Shown here: one piece after another, positions 28,712 through 38,197 of the stretch | Layout of the letters: each line of letters begins with the position of its first letter | How positions within the stretch are numbered: the stretch's first letter is position 1 | Origin: Xanthomonas sp. DAR 80977 | GTDB taxonomy: Bacteria > Pseudomonadota > Gammaproteobacteria > Xanthomonadales > Xanthomonadaceae | Length of the DNA: 64,000 nucleotides | Assembly (NCBI RefSeq): GCF_041240605.1 | Contig: NZ_CP162487.1 | Coordinates: forward strand, 3,293,001-3,357,000 | Direction: 5' to 3' | The notes under the pieces: generated by a model | Seen by the model: only the letters and a program-made list of their open reading frames with translations | Databases searched by the model: none | Told to the model about the DNA's origin: nothing | Made by a program: the position numbers and the translations under genes

Positions 28712-30007
28712 TCAGGCCAGCGCGTCCCAGCGCGATTGCAATTCCGCCAGACGCAGATCGGCGGCGGCGCCGGGCGAGACCCGCGCGGCCAGGCTGCCTT
28801 CCGGCGTGCGCCCCTGCCCTGCGCTGTCCGACGCCGCGGCGGCGGCCTGGTAGGCCTCGCGGAACGGCACCCCGGCCAGCGCCGCCTCGACCGCGACGTC
28901 GGTGGCGTACATGCCCGAGTCGATCGCCGCGCGCAGCCTGTCCTGCCGCCACTCCAGGTTGGCCAGCAGCGCCGGCAGCAGTTCCAGCGCGGCCAGGCCG
29001 CGGCCGAAGCCGTGGAAGATCGCGCCCTTGCTGCTCTGCAGGTCGCGGTGGTAGCCGGACGGCAGCGACAGCAGCTGCTCGATCTCGGTGCGCGCGGCGG
29101 CCACGCTGGCGTGGGTGGCGCGCATCAGTTCGATCACGTCCGGGTTGCGCTTGTTGGGCATGATCGAGCTGCCGGTGGTGTACTGCGCCGGCAAGGCGAC
29201 GAAGCCGAATTCGCCGCTGGTGAACAGCGACAGGTCCCAGGCCAGCCGGCGCAGGTCCAGGGTCGCGCTGCCCAGCGCTTCCAGCGCGGCCATCTCGAAC
29301 TTGCCGCGCGACAGCTGCGCGTAGATCGGGCTGACCTGCATGCGCGCGAAGCCGAGCGCGGCGGTGGTGTGCTCGCGGTCGAGCTTGAGGTTGACGCCGT
29401 AGCCGGCGGCGGTGCCAAGCGGGTTGGCGTCGATCAGGCGCAGCGTGTCGTTGGCGCGGATCGCATCGTCGATGAAGGCCTCGGCCCAGCCGGCCCACCA
29501 CATCCCGGCCGAGGACACCACGGCGCGCTGGATATGGGTGTAGCCCGGCAGCGGCAGCGCCTGCTCGGCCTGCGCGCGGTCCAGCGCGACCTTGGCGATC
29601 TCGCGGCTCAGCTGCGCCAGCTGCGCCAGCCGTTCCTTCAGCCACAGCCGGGTGGCGACCAGGATCTGGTCGTTGCGGCTGCGCCCGGTGTGGATCTTGC
29701 GGCCGGCATCGCCCAGGCGCTCGGTCAGCCGCGCCTCGATCGCCGAATGCCCGTCCTCGAAGCGCTCGTCGAGCACGAACCCGCCGCTGCGGAAATCCTC
29801 GGCCAGGATCGCCAGCTCGCGCTGCAGCCCGGCCAGCTCGTCGGCCGAAAGGATGCCGATGCGCTGCAGGCCTTCGGCGTGCGCGCCGCTGGCGGCGATG
29901 TCGTGCAGGAAGAACTCGCGGTCCAGGATCACGTCGTCGCCGGCCAGGAAGGCCTGGATCTTGGCGTCGACGGCGACGCCGGGTTTTTGCCAGAGGAGGT
30001 TGGTCAT
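28712..30007 (-). CDS. argH: Argininosuccinate lyase
   Basis: 431 residues, fumarase/aspartase superfamily. The signature [16 protein letters not shown] carries the catalytic Ser loop; TGRSRNDQI and GYTHIQRA are further ASL marks. It splits argininosuccinate to arginine and fumarate, the last step of the pathway. The start follows an AGAGGAGGTTGGTC-type site on the minus strand. It is shorter at the C-terminus than E. coli ArgH (457), as in other xanthomonads by my recollection. Confidence 0.95.
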   Translation of the reverse strand: MTNLLWQKPGVAVDAKIQAFLAGDDVILDREFFLHDIAASGAHAEGLQRIGILSADELAGLQRELAILAEDFRSGGFVLDERFEDGHSAIEARLTERLGDAGRKIHTGRSRNDQILVATRLWLKERLAQLAQLSREIAKVALDRAQAEQALPLPGYTHIQRAVVSSAGMWWAGWAEAFIDDAIRANDTLRLIDANPLGTAAGYGVNLKLDREHTTAALGFARMQVSPIYAQLSRGKFEMAALEALGSATLDLRRLAWDLSLFTSGEFGFVALPAQYTTGSSIMPNKRNPDVIELMRATHASVAAARTEIEQLLSLPSGYHRDLQSSKGAIFHGFGRGLAALELLPALLANLEWRQDRLRAAIDSGMYATDVAVEAALAGVPFREAYQAAAAASDSAGQGRTPEGSLAARVSPGAAADLRLAELQSRWDALA

Positions 30008-30008
30008 T

Positions 30009-30050
30009 GGGAAGCCGGGAATGGGGATTGGGGAATGGGGATTCGGAAAG
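30009..30050. repeat. GGGATTGGGGAATGGGGATTC repeat before argH
   Basis: A single arm (GGGAATGGGGATTGGGGAAT and following) sits immediately upstream of the argH start in the argC-argH gap (30008-30094). No complementary partner arm is apparent here, unlike the other copies. Confidence 0.7.
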
Positions 30051-30094
30051 CGGCGCGCTGCATCCGTGACAGATGCGGCGCCGACGTGGGCGTC

Positions 30095-31078
30095 CTACTG
30101 CGGCGCGTCCATCGGCGGGATCGAGGTCAGCTCGTCCAGCCCCAGCGCCAGATTGAGATTCTGCATCGCCTGCGTCGCCGCGCCCTTGAGCAGGTTGTCC
30201 AGGGTCGCCACCACCACCAGGCGCTTGTTGCCCGGGGCCAGGGTGAAGCCGCCGATCTGCACGCCGTGCCTGCCGGCGATGCGGCTGACCCACGGCGCCT
30301 CGTCGAGCACCTCGATCAGCGGCTCGCCGGCGTAGCGCTCGCGGTAGCGGCGCTGGATCGCATCCAGCGCCAGCGGCTGCTGCAGCCACAGGTTCACGGT
30401 CATGGTGATGCCGCGGAAATGCGGCGCCACGTGCGGCATGAACTCCACCGGCACGCCCAGCTGCGCGGACACTTCGCGCTCGTGCATGTGGTCGGTCAGC
30501 GCGTACGGCATCAGGTTGTCGCGCAGCAGCTCGGGGTTGTTCTTGTCCGACGGCGTGGTGCCGGCGCCGGAATAGCCGGACACGCCGAAGCACTGCGGCG
30601 GGCCGGCCAGCTGGTCGAGCAACGGCGCGATCGCCAGCTGCATCGCGGTGGCGTAGCAGCCGGGATTGCTGATCCGCTTCTGCCCGGCGTAGCGCGCGCG
30701 GGTCAGTTCCGGCAGGCCGTAGTACCAGCCGGGGTCGAAGCGGTAGTCGGCCGACAGATCGACCACGACCGGATCGAGCGCGGCCGGTTCGGCCGCCGCC
30801 GCGTCCAGCGCGGCCACGTAGGGCGCGGCCTTGCCGTTGGGCAGCGCCAGCACCACCGCGTCGGCGCGCTTGGCCGCGACCGCGTCGGCGTCCAGGTTCT
30901 CGTAGCGCAGCTCGCCCTGGTAGGCCTCGCTGTGCTCGGCCACGCGCTGGCCGGCCAGCTCGCGCGAGGAGACGAACGCCAGCTGCAGTTGCGGATGCGC
31001 GGCGACCAGCTTGATCAGTTCGGCGCCGGTATGGCCGCGCGCGCCGACGATGCCGACGCCATAGGTCTTGGAAGTCAT
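30095..31078 (-). CDS. argC: N-acetyl-gamma-glutamyl-phosphate reductase
   Basis: 327 residues. N-terminal Rossmann motif [14 protein letters not shown], catalytic Cys in [21 protein letters not shown] and [10 protein letters not shown] in the C-terminal domain. It makes N-acetylglutamate semialdehyde with NADPH. Its start overlaps the stop of the upstream GNAT gene (ATGA). The segment from argF' to argH is in the same direction and tightly packed. Confidence 0.96.
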   Translation of the reverse strand: MTSKTYGVGIVGARGHTGAELIKLVAAHPQLQLAFVSSRELAGQRVAEHSEAYQGELRYENLDADAVAAKRADAVVLALPNGKAAPYVAALDAAAAEPAALDPVVVDLSADYRFDPGWYYGLPELTRARYAGQKRISNPGCYATAMQLAIAPLLDQLAGPPQCFGVSGYSGAGTTPSDKNNPELLRDNLMPYALTDHMHEREVSAQLGVPVEFMPHVAPHFRGITMTVNLWLQQPLALDAIQRRYRERYAGEPLIEVLDEAPWVSRIAGRHGVQIGGFTLAPGNKRLVVVATLDNLLKGAATQAMQNLNLALGLDELTSIPPMDAPQ

Positions 31079-31686
31079 GTATGCGAGTCCAGGCGGAACT
31101 GCAGGTGGCGTTTCACCCCGGCCCATTCCGTATCGATGATGGAGAACACCACGGTGTCGCGCGGCGTGCCGTCGGCGTGGCGCTTGTGGTTGCGCAGCAC
31201 GCCGTCCTGCTTGGCGCCGAGCCGGGCGATGGCCGCGCGCGAGGTGTGGTTGAACCAGCTGGTCTCGAAGCCGACGCTGATGCACTGCAGGGTCTCGAAC
31301 GCGTACTGCAGCAGCATCAGCTTGACCTCGGTGTTGACCCCGCTGCGCTGCACCCGCGGCGCGTACCAGGTATAGCCGATCAGCAGCGTCGGCACCTCGG
31401 CGTCCAGCCCGTAGAAGCGCGTGCTGCCGACGACTTCGCCGGCCGCATCGCGCACCGCGAACGGCAGCACGCGGCCCTGCGCCTGCACGTCCAGCGCGGC
31501 GGCCACGTAGCCGTCGACCTTGTCCGCAGCCGGCACGCTGGTGTACCACAGCCGCTCCAGGCCGCTGCCGTGCAAGGCCGTGCGCAACGCGTCGGCGTGC
31601 GCTGCCCGCAACGGTTCCAGCGACGCATGCCGGCCCTGCAGGCTCGGCACCTGGCGCCACAGCGCAGGCAGCAGGTCCATGCTCAT
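31075..31686 (-). CDS. GNAT-family acetyltransferase
   Basis: 203 residues resembling the RimJ/RimL type that acetylates protein N-termini or small molecules: [44 protein letters not shown] and [20 protein letters not shown], the last being the acetyl-CoA-binding helix and following turn. It sits between argAB and argC with overlaps, so it is co-translated with arginine genes, but a role in arginine synthesis is not shown. Two Met codons (31686, 31680) are possible starts. Confidence 0.82.
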   Translation of the reverse strand: MSMDLLPALWRQVPSLQGRHASLEPLRAAHADALRTALHGSGLERLWYTSVPAADKVDGYVAAALDVQAQGRVLPFAVRDAAGEVVGSTRFYGLDAEVPTLLIGYTWYAPRVQRSGVNTEVKLMLLQYAFETLQCISVGFETSWFNHTSRAAIARLGAKQDGVLRNHKRHADGTPRDTVVFSIIDTEWAGVKRHLQFRLDSHT

Positions 31687-31691
31687 CGCGA

Positions 31692-33008
31692 TCAGCCCAG
31701 CAAGGTCGGCGTGCGGGTGGCGCAATGCGCCACGCAGTGCTGGATCTGCTCGAAGTTCTCCAGCCCGTACCAGAACACCTTCCACTTCTCCTGCTTGAAG
31801 CAGCCGTCGGATTCGGCGTAGTAGAAGATGTTGACCTGGTTGTTGTGGCGCGAGCGCCAGAACAGCTGCGGGGTCTCCTCGCGCATCACGTTCCACACCG
31901 CGCGGCCCAGGCCTTCGCCCTGCGCGTCGTCGAGCACCGCGAACTTGTCCAGGTAGGTGTAGCCATCCTCGTCGGTCAGGATCACCGCGGCGCGGTAGTT
32001 CTCGCTGACGTAGGCGCGCAGCAGCCGGGTGCTGTCGAAATAGTCCGGCACCAGGGTGCGGCCGAAGCTGGACTCGATCAGCGTCTGCAGCCGCGGCAGG
32101 TCCAGCTCGCTCCACGCCGTGGCGCGCAGCACCTTCTCGCCGCGCCGCACCAGCGTGCCCGAGCCCTTGTGGGTGAACAGTTCCTTGGCCAGGTCGGCCG
32201 GGCGCGTGATCGACACCGACGACTCCAGCGGCAGCCGGTCCAGCAGATCCTTGATCTGTTCGATCTTGACCCGCATGCCGCCGTTGATCCACGGCTGCTG
32301 CATCAGGTGCGCGTACTCGGTGGACAGGTTGATCGAGTCGATCACCTTGCCGTCCTCGTCGAGCAGCCCGCCGGTGCCGGTGAGGAAGATGATCTTGTAC
32401 GGCTGCAGCTCCTGCACCAGTTCGTTGGCGGCGAAGTCGGCGTTGATGTTGAGGATCTGCCCGCTCGGGGTCTCGCCCAGGCTGGTGATCACCGGGATCG
32501 AGCCGGCCTGCAGGCTGGCCTCGATCGGCGCCAGGTTCACCGCCTTGACCTCGCCGACCAGGCCGTAGGTGTCGCGGTCCAGGTACTGCGCCTCGAACAC
32601 GCCGCCGGTGATCGAGGTGGCGCGCGCGCCGTTCTGCTGCAGCGCCTCCACCAGCTTGAGGTTGGAGGCCTGGAACACCTTGCGCACGATCGCCAGCGCT
32701 TCCGGCGAGGTCACCCGCAGGCCGTTGACGGTCTGCTTCTCGATGCCCGCGGCCGACAGCTCCGCGTCCAGCTGCGGGCCGGCGCCGTGCAGCACGATCG
32801 GGGTCAGGCCGACCTCCTGCAGGAACGACAGCGACGAGGTCAGCGCCTCCAGGTCGTCGCGCAGCACCGCGCCGCCGACCTTGACCACGGCGAAGCGCTT
32901 GGCGTCCAGCTGCGAAAAGCGCTTGAGGTACTGGCTGATCTCCTTGGCGCTGGCCATGCTCGAGAGCAGGCGGACGATGGTCTGGCGGGTTTGCTTGTTG
33001 GCGTGCAT
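31692..33008 (-). CDS. argB: Bifunctional N-acetylglutamate kinase/synthase
   Basis: 438 residues: N-terminal amino acid kinase domain ([10 protein letters not shown] about residue 44, [42 protein letters not shown]) and a C-terminal vertebrate-like NAT domain (about 290-438; [47 protein letters not shown]). Xanthomonad NAGS/K enzymes of this form carry out both the first and second arginine steps. There is no separate argA in the cluster, in agreement. ATG at 33008 chosen at the conserved region; the longer frame is antisense to argE'. Confidence 0.94.
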   Translation of the reverse strand: MHANKQTRQTIVRLLSSMASAKEISQYLKRFSQLDAKRFAVVKVGGAVLRDDLEALTSSLSFLQEVGLTPIVLHGAGPQLDAELSAAGIEKQTVNGLRVTSPEALAIVRKVFQASNLKLVEALQQNGARATSITGGVFEAQYLDRDTYGLVGEVKAVNLAPIEASLQAGSIPVITSLGETPSGQILNINADFAANELVQELQPYKIIFLTGTGGLLDEDGKVIDSINLSTEYAHLMQQPWINGGMRVKIEQIKDLLDRLPLESSVSITRPADLAKELFTHKGSGTLVRRGEKVLRATAWSELDLPRLQTLIESSFGRTLVPDYFDSTRLLRAYVSENYRAAVILTDEDGYTYLDKFAVLDDAQGEGLGRAVWNVMREETPQLFWRSRHNNQVNIFYYAESDGCFKQEKWKVFWYGLENFEQIQHCVAHCATRTPTLLG

Positions 33009-33067
33009 GGCGGTGATGGCGGTTCCGTGATCCGGGATGGAAGGGCCGTGGCCCCGGCGGCGCGTGC

Positions 33068-34165
33068 TCAGCGCACGCCGTTGATGATGCGGTCCACCGA
33101 GGTCGCGTAGCGCTGCAGCTGCTGCAGCGTCACGAACTCGTCGGCGGTGTGCGCCTGGGCAATGTCGCCCGGGCCGTAGACCAGCGCGGTGTAGCCGCCG
33201 GCCGAGAACAGCGAGGCCTCGGTCCAGAAGTCCACCGCGTTGCCGATCGGCAGCTCCAGCGCGTCGGCCACGTCGCGCGCGGCCAGGCGCCGGTCCTCGG
33301 CGAGCGCGATGTCGCCCGAGGGCAGGCTCGGCCCGCGGAAGGTCTCCTCGAAGTGCGCGGCGGCCGGGTCGGCGAAGCCGGCGAAGGTCGCCAGCAGCGC
33401 GTCCACGTCCATCGACGGCAGCGGCCGGAAGCCGAAGCGCAGCTCGGCCGCCGGCGCGATCATGTTCGCCTTGATGCCGCCCTCGACCCGGCCGATGTTG
33501 AAGCGCAGGCCGGTCAGGCCGCCGAAGCGCGCATGCGCCAGCGACTCGACGTGGTCCAGGGCCTTGCCGCCCCAGCGCATCGCCTGGTGCAAGGCGCTGG
33601 CCGAGGGATCCTGCTTGCCCGAGGCATGCCCGGCGCGGCCGGCGAAGCGCATCAGCACCGAACTGATGCCGCGATGCGCCAGCACCGCCTCGCTCATCGT
33701 CGGCTCGGCCACCAGCACCGCCTCGTAGGCGATGCCGCGGGCCAGGAACGCGGCGATGCAGCGCGGGTCGTTGGCTTCCTCGTCGCTGGAGAACAGGAAC
33801 GCGGCATCGCCGTCGCCGGCATTGGCCGCCGCGACCAGCGCCGCGGCCGCGCCCTTGATGTCGCACACGCCCAGGCCGATCACGCGGTCGTCGGTGCGGC
33901 GCATGCGGTGCGGGTCGGCGCTCCAGTGCGGCGAGTCCGGCACCGTGTCCAGGTGCACGTTGAACAGGTACTTCGGCGTGCCGCGCACCGCGTACAGGCT
34001 GACCGCCCCGGCGCCGTGGTCGATCACCTCGACCTGGAACCCGGGCAACTGCGCGCGCAGGTAGTCGAAGATGCCGCCGGTGGTGATCGCGCGCGGCGGA
34101 TTGCGGGTGTCGAAGGACACCAGGGTCTGCAGATGCGCGAGGGTGGATTGGAGCAGGTCGGTCAT
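33068..34165 (-). CDS. argE: N-acetyl-L-citrulline (acetylornithine) deacetylase
   Basis: 365 residues, M20 metallopeptidase family. Zinc ligands and acid/base are visible in [26 protein letters not shown], and AEPTMSEA; dimerisation domain about 175-285. In Xanthomonas, where carbamoylation occurs on N-acetylornithine, this enzyme deacetylates N-acetylcitrulline. The neighbouring argF' gene encodes exactly such an N-acetylornithine carbamoyltransferase, so this substrate is preferred. Lies 59 bases before argB. Confidence 0.92.
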   Translation of the reverse strand: MTDLLQSTLAHLQTLVSFDTRNPPRAITTGGIFDYLRAQLPGFQVEVIDHGAGAVSLYAVRGTPKYLFNVHLDTVPDSPHWSADPHRMRRTDDRVIGLGVCDIKGAAAALVAAANAGDGDAAFLFSSDEEANDPRCIAAFLARGIAYEAVLVAEPTMSEAVLAHRGISSVLMRFAGRAGHASGKQDPSASALHQAMRWGGKALDHVESLAHARFGGLTGLRFNIGRVEGGIKANMIAPAAELRFGFRPLPSMDVDALLATFAGFADPAAAHFEETFRGPSLPSGDIALAEDRRLAARDVADALELPIGNAVDFWTEASLFSAGGYTALVYGPGDIAQAHTADEFVTLQQLQRYATSVDRIINGVR

Positions 34166-34171
34166 GGCGGG

Positions 34172-34624
34172 TCAGGCAGCCGTGGTGCTGGTGCGGTAGA
34201 GGTCGTGGTGGGCGATTTCCATCAGCGACTGCGGGCGTGTCGGCGCGGCGAAGCCGTACTGGGCGTACAGCGCATGCGCGTCGGAGGTGGCGAGCATGAA
34301 GCGGCGCAGGCCCTGCAGCTGCGGATGGGCCATGATCGCCGCCATCAATTGCTTGCTGTAGCCGCGGCCGCGGTACGCATCCAGCACGAACACGTCGGCC
34401 AGGTAGGCGAAGGTCGCGCCATCGGTGATCACCCGTGCGAACGCCACCTGGCCTGCGCCCTCGACGTAGCCGCCGAAGCACAGCGCGCCGGCGATCGCCC
34501 GCCGCACCGTGTCCAGCGGGATGCCCAGGCACCAATAGGCCTGTTCGCTGAGGAAGCGATGGATCAGCGGCAGATCCAGTTCCTGCTTGTCGGTGCTGAT
34601 ACGCAATTCGTGCATGGGTTCCAT
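34172..34624 (-). CDS. GNAT-family acetyltransferase
   Basis: 150 residues with the acetyl-CoA-binding motif [19 protein letters not shown] (motif A, R/Q-x-x-G-x-G/A) and C-terminal HALYAQYGF (motif B). It resembles YpeA/ArgA-like small N-acetyltransferases, but the substrate is unknown. Two in-frame starts exist, 34624 (MEPMHEL) and 34615 (MHELRIS). It ends 6 bases before argE, and its upstream region is an intergenic repeat element. Confidence 0.82.
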   Translation of the reverse strand: MEPMHELRISTDKQELDLPLIHRFLSEQAYWCLGIPLDTVRRAIAGALCFGGYVEGAGQVAFARVITDGATFAYLADVFVLDAYRGRGYSKQLMAAIMAHPQLQGLRRFMLATSDAHALYAQYGFAAPTRPQSLMEIAHHDLYRTSTTAA

Positions 34625-34629
34625 CACGA

Positions 34630-34875
34630 CAATTCCTTCTCCCGTCGGGAGAAGGTGCCCCGAAGGGGCGGATGAGGGGCGCCTCGAGAGACCTCGAGAA
34701 GCGACCAGGACGAACGCGTCGCCACGCGCCCGGAGGGAGAACGATGGGAATGGCCGCTGCCGTGGTTCACCATGACCGGCGCGTGGCGGCGCGTTCGTCA
34801 TGATCGGTCCCGAAGGTTTCCTGCGGCTCACCCCAACCCCTCTCCCGACGGGAGAGGGGCTCTCGCTCCGCTCCC
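34630..34875. repeat. Intergenic repeat with TTCTCCC/GGGAGAAGG and CCCCTCTCCC/GGGAGAGGGG ends
   Basis: One end has CCTTCTCCCGTCGGGAGAAGG followed by GCCCCGAAGGGGCGGATGAGG; the other has CTCACCCCAACCCCTCTCCC followed by GACGGGAGAGGGGC. About 150 bp of unrelated GC-rich sequence lies between. A second copy with the same ends and different centre is at 39617. It fills the argG-GNAT gap. The shared ends and unequal centres suggest a MITE-like or mosaic element. Confidence 0.75.
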
Positions 34876-34895
34876 AGTGGAGGTGGGTTTTATCC

Positions 34896-36137
34896 TCAGC
34901 GATTGACCTGCGCGTACAGCGTCGAGCTCATCCCGAACAGCTTGATGAAGCCCTCCGCCTCGGCCACGCCCCAGTCCGCCGACTGCGCGTAGGTCGCGCC
35001 CTTGGCGTTGAGCAGGTGCGGCGACTTCACCGCCACCGCATCGACACGGCCGCCGCGGGTCTCCAGCGTCACTTCGCCGTTGACCTTGGCCTGCGAGGAA
35101 TCCAGGAACGCCTCCAGGTCGGTCTTCAGCGGGTCGTGGTAGAAGCCTTCGTAGACCAGCTCCACCCACTTGCGCGCCACGTCCGGCTTGAAGCGGTTCT
35201 GCTGCTTGGTCAGCACCGCGTCCTCCAGCGCGCGGTGCGCGGCCAGCAGCGAGATCAACCCCGGCGCCTCGAACACGATGCGGCCCTTGAGCCCGATCAC
35301 GGTGTCGCCGGTGTACATGCCGCGGCCCACGCCGTACGGGGCGAACAGCTTGTTGAGCTTGGCCAGCAGCTTGGCGCCTTCCAGCGGCTTGCCGTCCACC
35401 GCCACCGCTTCGCCGTGCTCGAACTTCAGCGTCACCGTCAGCGGCTCGGTCGGCCACGCGCTGCGCGGCGCGCACCAGCCGCGGGTGCCCTCGCCCGGCG
35501 CTTCCCAGCGGTCGATCTCGCCGCCGGACATGGTCACGCCCAGCAGGTTCTCGTTGATCGTGTACGCCTTCTGCTTGGCGCGCACGCCGAAGCCGCGCTC
35601 CTCCAGGTACTTCTGCTCGTAGGCGCGGGTCTGGGTGTGTTCCTTCTGGATCTCGCGGATCGGCGCCACGATCTCGTAGTCGCCCAGCGCCTTGACCGCC
35701 AGGTCGAAGCGCACCTGGTCGTTGCCCATGCCGGTGCAGCCGTGCGCGATGACCTTGGTGCCCAGCTCGTCGGCGCGCTTGAGCGCGGCATCGACGATCA
35801 GATAGCGGTCGGACACCAGCAGCGGGTACTGGCCCTGGTAGCCCTCGCCGGCCCACACGAACGGCTTGACGAAGCCGCTCCAGATCGCCGGGCCGCCGTC
35901 TACGGTGACGTGGCTGGCCGCGCCCAGCTCGGCGGCGCGCTTCTCGATGAAGTCGCGCTCCTCGTCGTCCACGCCGCCGGTATCGGCGAACACGGTGTGC
36001 ACGGCGTAGCCCTTCTCCTGCAGATAGGGAATGCAGAAGCTGGTGTCCAGGCCGCCGGAGAACGCGAGGACGATGTCCTTACCGCCGGGAGTCGGGAGTG
36101 GGGATTCGGGATTGGTGGAAGCGGTCTGCTGCGACAT
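34896..36137 (-). CDS. argG: Argininosuccinate synthase
   Basis: 413 residues. The ATP pyrophosphatase motif is [16 protein letters not shown] (about 24-39); [13 protein letters not shown] and [17 protein letters not shown] are family motifs. It joins citrulline and aspartate. Residues 8-19 ([12 protein letters not shown]) are read straight from the intergenic repeat element (36081-36116), so the N-terminus has an insertion not expected in homologues, which begin close to [10 protein letters not shown]. The ATG at 36137 lies outside the repeat. Confidence 0.94.
   Translation of the reverse strand: MSQQTASTNPESPLPTPGGKDIVLAFSGGLDTSFCIPYLQEKGYAVHTVFADTGGVDDEERDFIEKRAAELGAASHVTVDGGPAIWSGFVKPFVWAGEGYQGQYPLLVSDRYLIVDAALKRADELGTKVIAHGCTGMGNDQVRFDLAVKALGDYEIVAPIREIQKEHTQTRAYEQKYLEERGFGVRAKQKAYTINENLLGVTMSGGEIDRWEAPGEGTRGWCAPRSAWPTEPLTVTLKFEHGEAVAVDGKPLEGAKLLAKLNKLFAPYGVGRGMYTGDTVIGLKGRIVFEAPGLISLLAAHRALEDAVLTKQQNRFKPDVARKWVELVYEGFYHDPLKTDLEAFLDSSQAKVNGEVTLETRGGRVDAVAVKSPHLLNAKGATYAQSADWGVAEAEGFIKLFGMSSTLYAQVNR
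36081..36116. repeat. Intergenic repeat unit inside the argG 5' coding region
   Basis: ACCAATCCCGAATCCCCACT and CCCGACTCCCGGCGG on the argG strand are the same unit as in the intergenic copies. It is 36 bases, so the frame is preserved, and it adds twelve residues to ArgG. Confidence 0.8.
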
Positions 36138-36191
36138 GGGGGGAATCTCTCTGCGGTTGACTAATTAAGAGCGGGAAGGGAGGTCGCCGTT

Positions 36192-36226
36192 GCGAATCCC
36201 CAATCCCGAATCACGAATCCCGGCGG
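36192..36226. repeat. Intergenic repeat overlapping the argF' stop codon
   Basis: The unit CGGGATTCGTGATTCGGGAT on the argF' strand contains the last codons (Arg-Asp-Ser) and the TGA stop of argF'. It continues into the argF'-argG gap. Together with 36081-36116 it brackets the gap and the first codons of argG. Confidence 0.75.
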
Positions 36227-37230
36227 CCCACCAGGGCCGCCATGATCGCCTTCTGCACATGCAGCCGGTTCTCGGCCTCGTCGATGGCGATGCAGTTCGG
36301 CGAATCCATCACCGCGTCGGTGGCCTTGACGTTGCGGCGCAGCGGCAGGCAGTGCGAGAACACGCCGTTGTTGGTCAGCGCCATCTTGCGCTCGTCGACG
36401 ATGAAGTGCTGGTACTGGTCGCGGATCGGCTTCTCCGGGCCCCAGTTGCCGAAGAACGGAAGCGCGCCCCAGCTCTTGGCGTAGACCACGTCGGCGCCGG
36501 CGTAGGCGCTGTCGATGTCGTGGCTGACCTGCAGCGAACCGCCGCTCTCGGCCACGTTCTGCGCCGCCCAGTCCATGTAGCGCTGGTCCAGCACGTAGTC
36601 CGGGGTCGGGCACAGCAGGGTCACGTCCATCCCCAGGCGGGTGGCGATGGTCAGCGCCGAATTGGCCACCGCGGTGTTCAGCGGCTTGGGGTGGTAGGTC
36701 CAGGTCAGCACGTACTTCTTGCCGCGCAGGTCCTGGGTGCCGAAGTGTTCCTGCAGCGCCAGCGCATGCGCCAGCTCCTGGCACGGGTGGGTGATGGTCT
36801 CCATGTTGATCACCGGCACCGGCGAGTACCTGGCGAAGCTCTTCAGCACCAGGTCCTCGCGGTCCTTGGACCAGTCCACGAACTTCGGGAACGCGCGTAC
36901 CCCGATCAGGTCGACGTAGCGGCCCAGCACCCGCGCCACCTCGGCGATGTGCTCCTCGGTGTCGCCGTCCATCACCGTGCCCAGGTCGAACTCGATCGGC
37001 CACGCGTCCTTGCCCGGCTGCAGCACCACCGCATGCCCGCCCAGCTGGAACGCGCCCAGCTCGAAGCTGGTGCGGGTGCGCATGGACGGGTTGAAGAACA
37101 CCAGCGCGATCGACTTGCCCTTCAGCTCGCTGCCCAGCTTGTTGCGCTTGAACAGCGCGGCCTGGGTCAACAGCGCATCCAGCTCGGCCCGGCTCCAGTC
37201 CTGGGTGTTCAAGAAGTGCTTCAGAGACAT
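36211..37230 (-). CDS. argF': N-acetyl-L-ornithine carbamoyltransferase
   Basis: 339 residues, the length of the X. campestris enzyme. Carbamoyl phosphate site is FFNPSMRTRTSFE (about 45-57). Glu92 (DGDTEEHI) is the residue that sets specificity for N-acetylornithine against N-succinylornithine, Trp77 (KDAWPIE) and Lys302 (HCLPLRRNVK), carbamylated in the known structure, are all present at the exact numbers. It makes N-acetylcitrulline, so the pathway bypasses free ornithine. First structural gene of the arginine operon, preceded by a leader ORF and terminator. Confidence 0.96.
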   Translation of the reverse strand: MSLKHFLNTQDWSRAELDALLTQAALFKRNKLGSELKGKSIALVFFNPSMRTRTSFELGAFQLGGHAVVLQPGKDAWPIEFDLGTVMDGDTEEHIAEVARVLGRYVDLIGVRAFPKFVDWSKDREDLVLKSFARYSPVPVINMETITHPCQELAHALALQEHFGTQDLRGKKYVLTWTYHPKPLNTAVANSALTIATRLGMDVTLLCPTPDYVLDQRYMDWAAQNVAESGGSLQVSHDIDSAYAGADVVYAKSWGALPFFGNWGPEKPIRDQYQHFIVDERKMALTNNGVFSHCLPLRRNVKATDAVMDSPNCIAIDEAENRLHVQKAIMAALVGRRDS

Positions 37231-37340
37231 CGATCCATCCTTTGCTGCGTGGAGCCACCGCGGCGGTGGCGTGCGCGGGACGCGCGGTGGTTGCTCGGTA
37301 GTTCTTTACGGGTGAAACCTTTCCAGGGTATGAAAACGAA

Positions 37341-37365
37341 AAAACCCAGCCTCGGGCTGGGTTTT
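37341..37365 (-). terminator. Attenuator terminator upstream of argF'
   Basis: On the minus strand, AACCCAGCC-CGA-GGCTGGGTT forms a strong stem followed by a T run (GTTTTTTCG). It lies 25 bases after the stop of the leader ORF and 110 bases before argF'. The 5' arm (ACCCAGCC) can instead pair with GGCTGGGT at the end of the leader ORF (37393-37400), which would prevent termination. Confidence 0.8.
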
Positions 37366-37390
37366 CAGAACGAACGGCACAGCGCTCCGG

Positions 37391-37492
37391 TTACCCAGCC
37401 AGGATGTGGGATTCCGGTCGGCGCGCGCGCGACGTCATGCCCGAGGCCATGCGCGCGGCGCTGAGATCGTGCTGGGGCAGGTTCGCTTTCAT
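37391..37492 (-). CDS. Candidate arginine-operon leader peptide
   Basis: 33 codons: MKANLPQHDLSAARM, then ASGMTSRARRPESHILAG. Arg is at 14, 22, 24 and 25. A GAGGA ribosome site lies about 10 bases before ATG. CCCCAGC (codons 6-8, 37471-37477), GGCTGGGT (codons 31-stop), ACCCAGCC and GGCTGGGT (terminator arms) are segments 1-4 of a classic attenuator, where 1:2 plus 3:4 exclude 2:3. Stalling at Arg24-25 (37418-37423) would leave segment 2 free. This suggests arginine-sensing attenuation of argF' onward. Not protein-like otherwise; function inferred from arrangement. Confidence 0.62.
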   Translation of the reverse strand: MKANLPQHDLSAARMASGMTSRARRPESHILAG

Positions 37493-37542
37493 CGGCGCGC
37501 ATCCTCGCACGCGCACGCCGCAGGCGCAAGCGCGCGAGCGGC

Positions 37543-38079
37543 TCATCGCGGCGGCACCACGACCGCGTCGGGCACGTACGGCGCCACAGACACGCGGATG
37601 CGCAGCCGGTTGCCCGGGTCCTCCGGCAGCCGCGAGCGGTACTTGGTGCCCTTGTAGACGTAGTCCACGTCGTAGGCGATCGGCCGGCGGAACTCGCGGC
37701 CGACCTCGACGGTGCGGCAGTTGCGCCCGCTCGACGGCGGCGCCGGCGCGGCGGCGGCCGGCGCGGGCGGATCCTCGTGGCGGCGGCTGAAGATGTCCTT
37801 GACCGAGTCCATCAGCCGGTTCAGGCGGCTGTCGTCCTCCGGCTTGGCCGGCGCGGGGGCCGGCGCCTGCGCCGGGGCCTGCACCGGGTCGCATTGCTGC
37901 TCGGTGCGGGTGGCGCGCAGGGTCTGGTACACCGGCTCCACGTTCAGCACCTGCGCGTAGTCGAGCTTGACGTTCTCGATCACCACCACGCGGTTGCGCG
38001 CCTCGTTGTCCTGGGCCCAGGCCGGCACGGCGACGCATGCGAACAGGCCGGCCAGCGGCAACAACAGGTTCGGACGCAT
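37543..38079 (-). CDS. Periplasmic protein with UmoD/glycine-zipper-type C-terminus
   Basis: 178 residues: signal peptide (cleaved after AWAQ), N-terminal region with YAQVLNVEPVYQTL, a Pro/Ala-rich linker (about 70-125), and a C-terminal strand-rich block RNCRTVEVGREFRR and YDVDYVYKGTKYRSRLPEDP. This ending is familiar from 2TM glycine-zipper outer membrane proteins, but the glycine zipper itself is replaced by the Pro/Ala linker. Two Cys may form a disulfide. It converges with the argF' leader region and is divergent to cysS. Confidence 0.72.
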   Translation of the reverse strand: MRPNLLLPLAGLFACVAVPAWAQDNEARNRVVVIENVKLDYAQVLNVEPVYQTLRATRTEQQCDPVQAPAQAPAPAPAKPEDDSRLNRLMDSVKDIFSRRHEDPPAPAAAAPAPPSSGRNCRTVEVGREFRRPIAYDVDYVYKGTKYRSRLPEDPGNRLRIRVSVAPYVPDAVVVPPR

Positions 38080-38197
38080 CGGCACCAGGCTTCGAAGGAC
38101 AGAACGAGCAGTGTAGGCATGGCAGCTTGCGTCGGGCTGAACGCAAGCCCACGCGCGGGGCCGCTGCCGGTAGAATCGACCGGCTTCCCCACGCCCG

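Noticed and set aside
34170..37230. A canonical ornithine carbamoyltransferase and argA in the arginine cluster
   Set aside because: The carbamoyltransferase has the Glu92 and Lys302 of the N-acetylornithine enzyme, and synthase activity is supplied by the fused protein.
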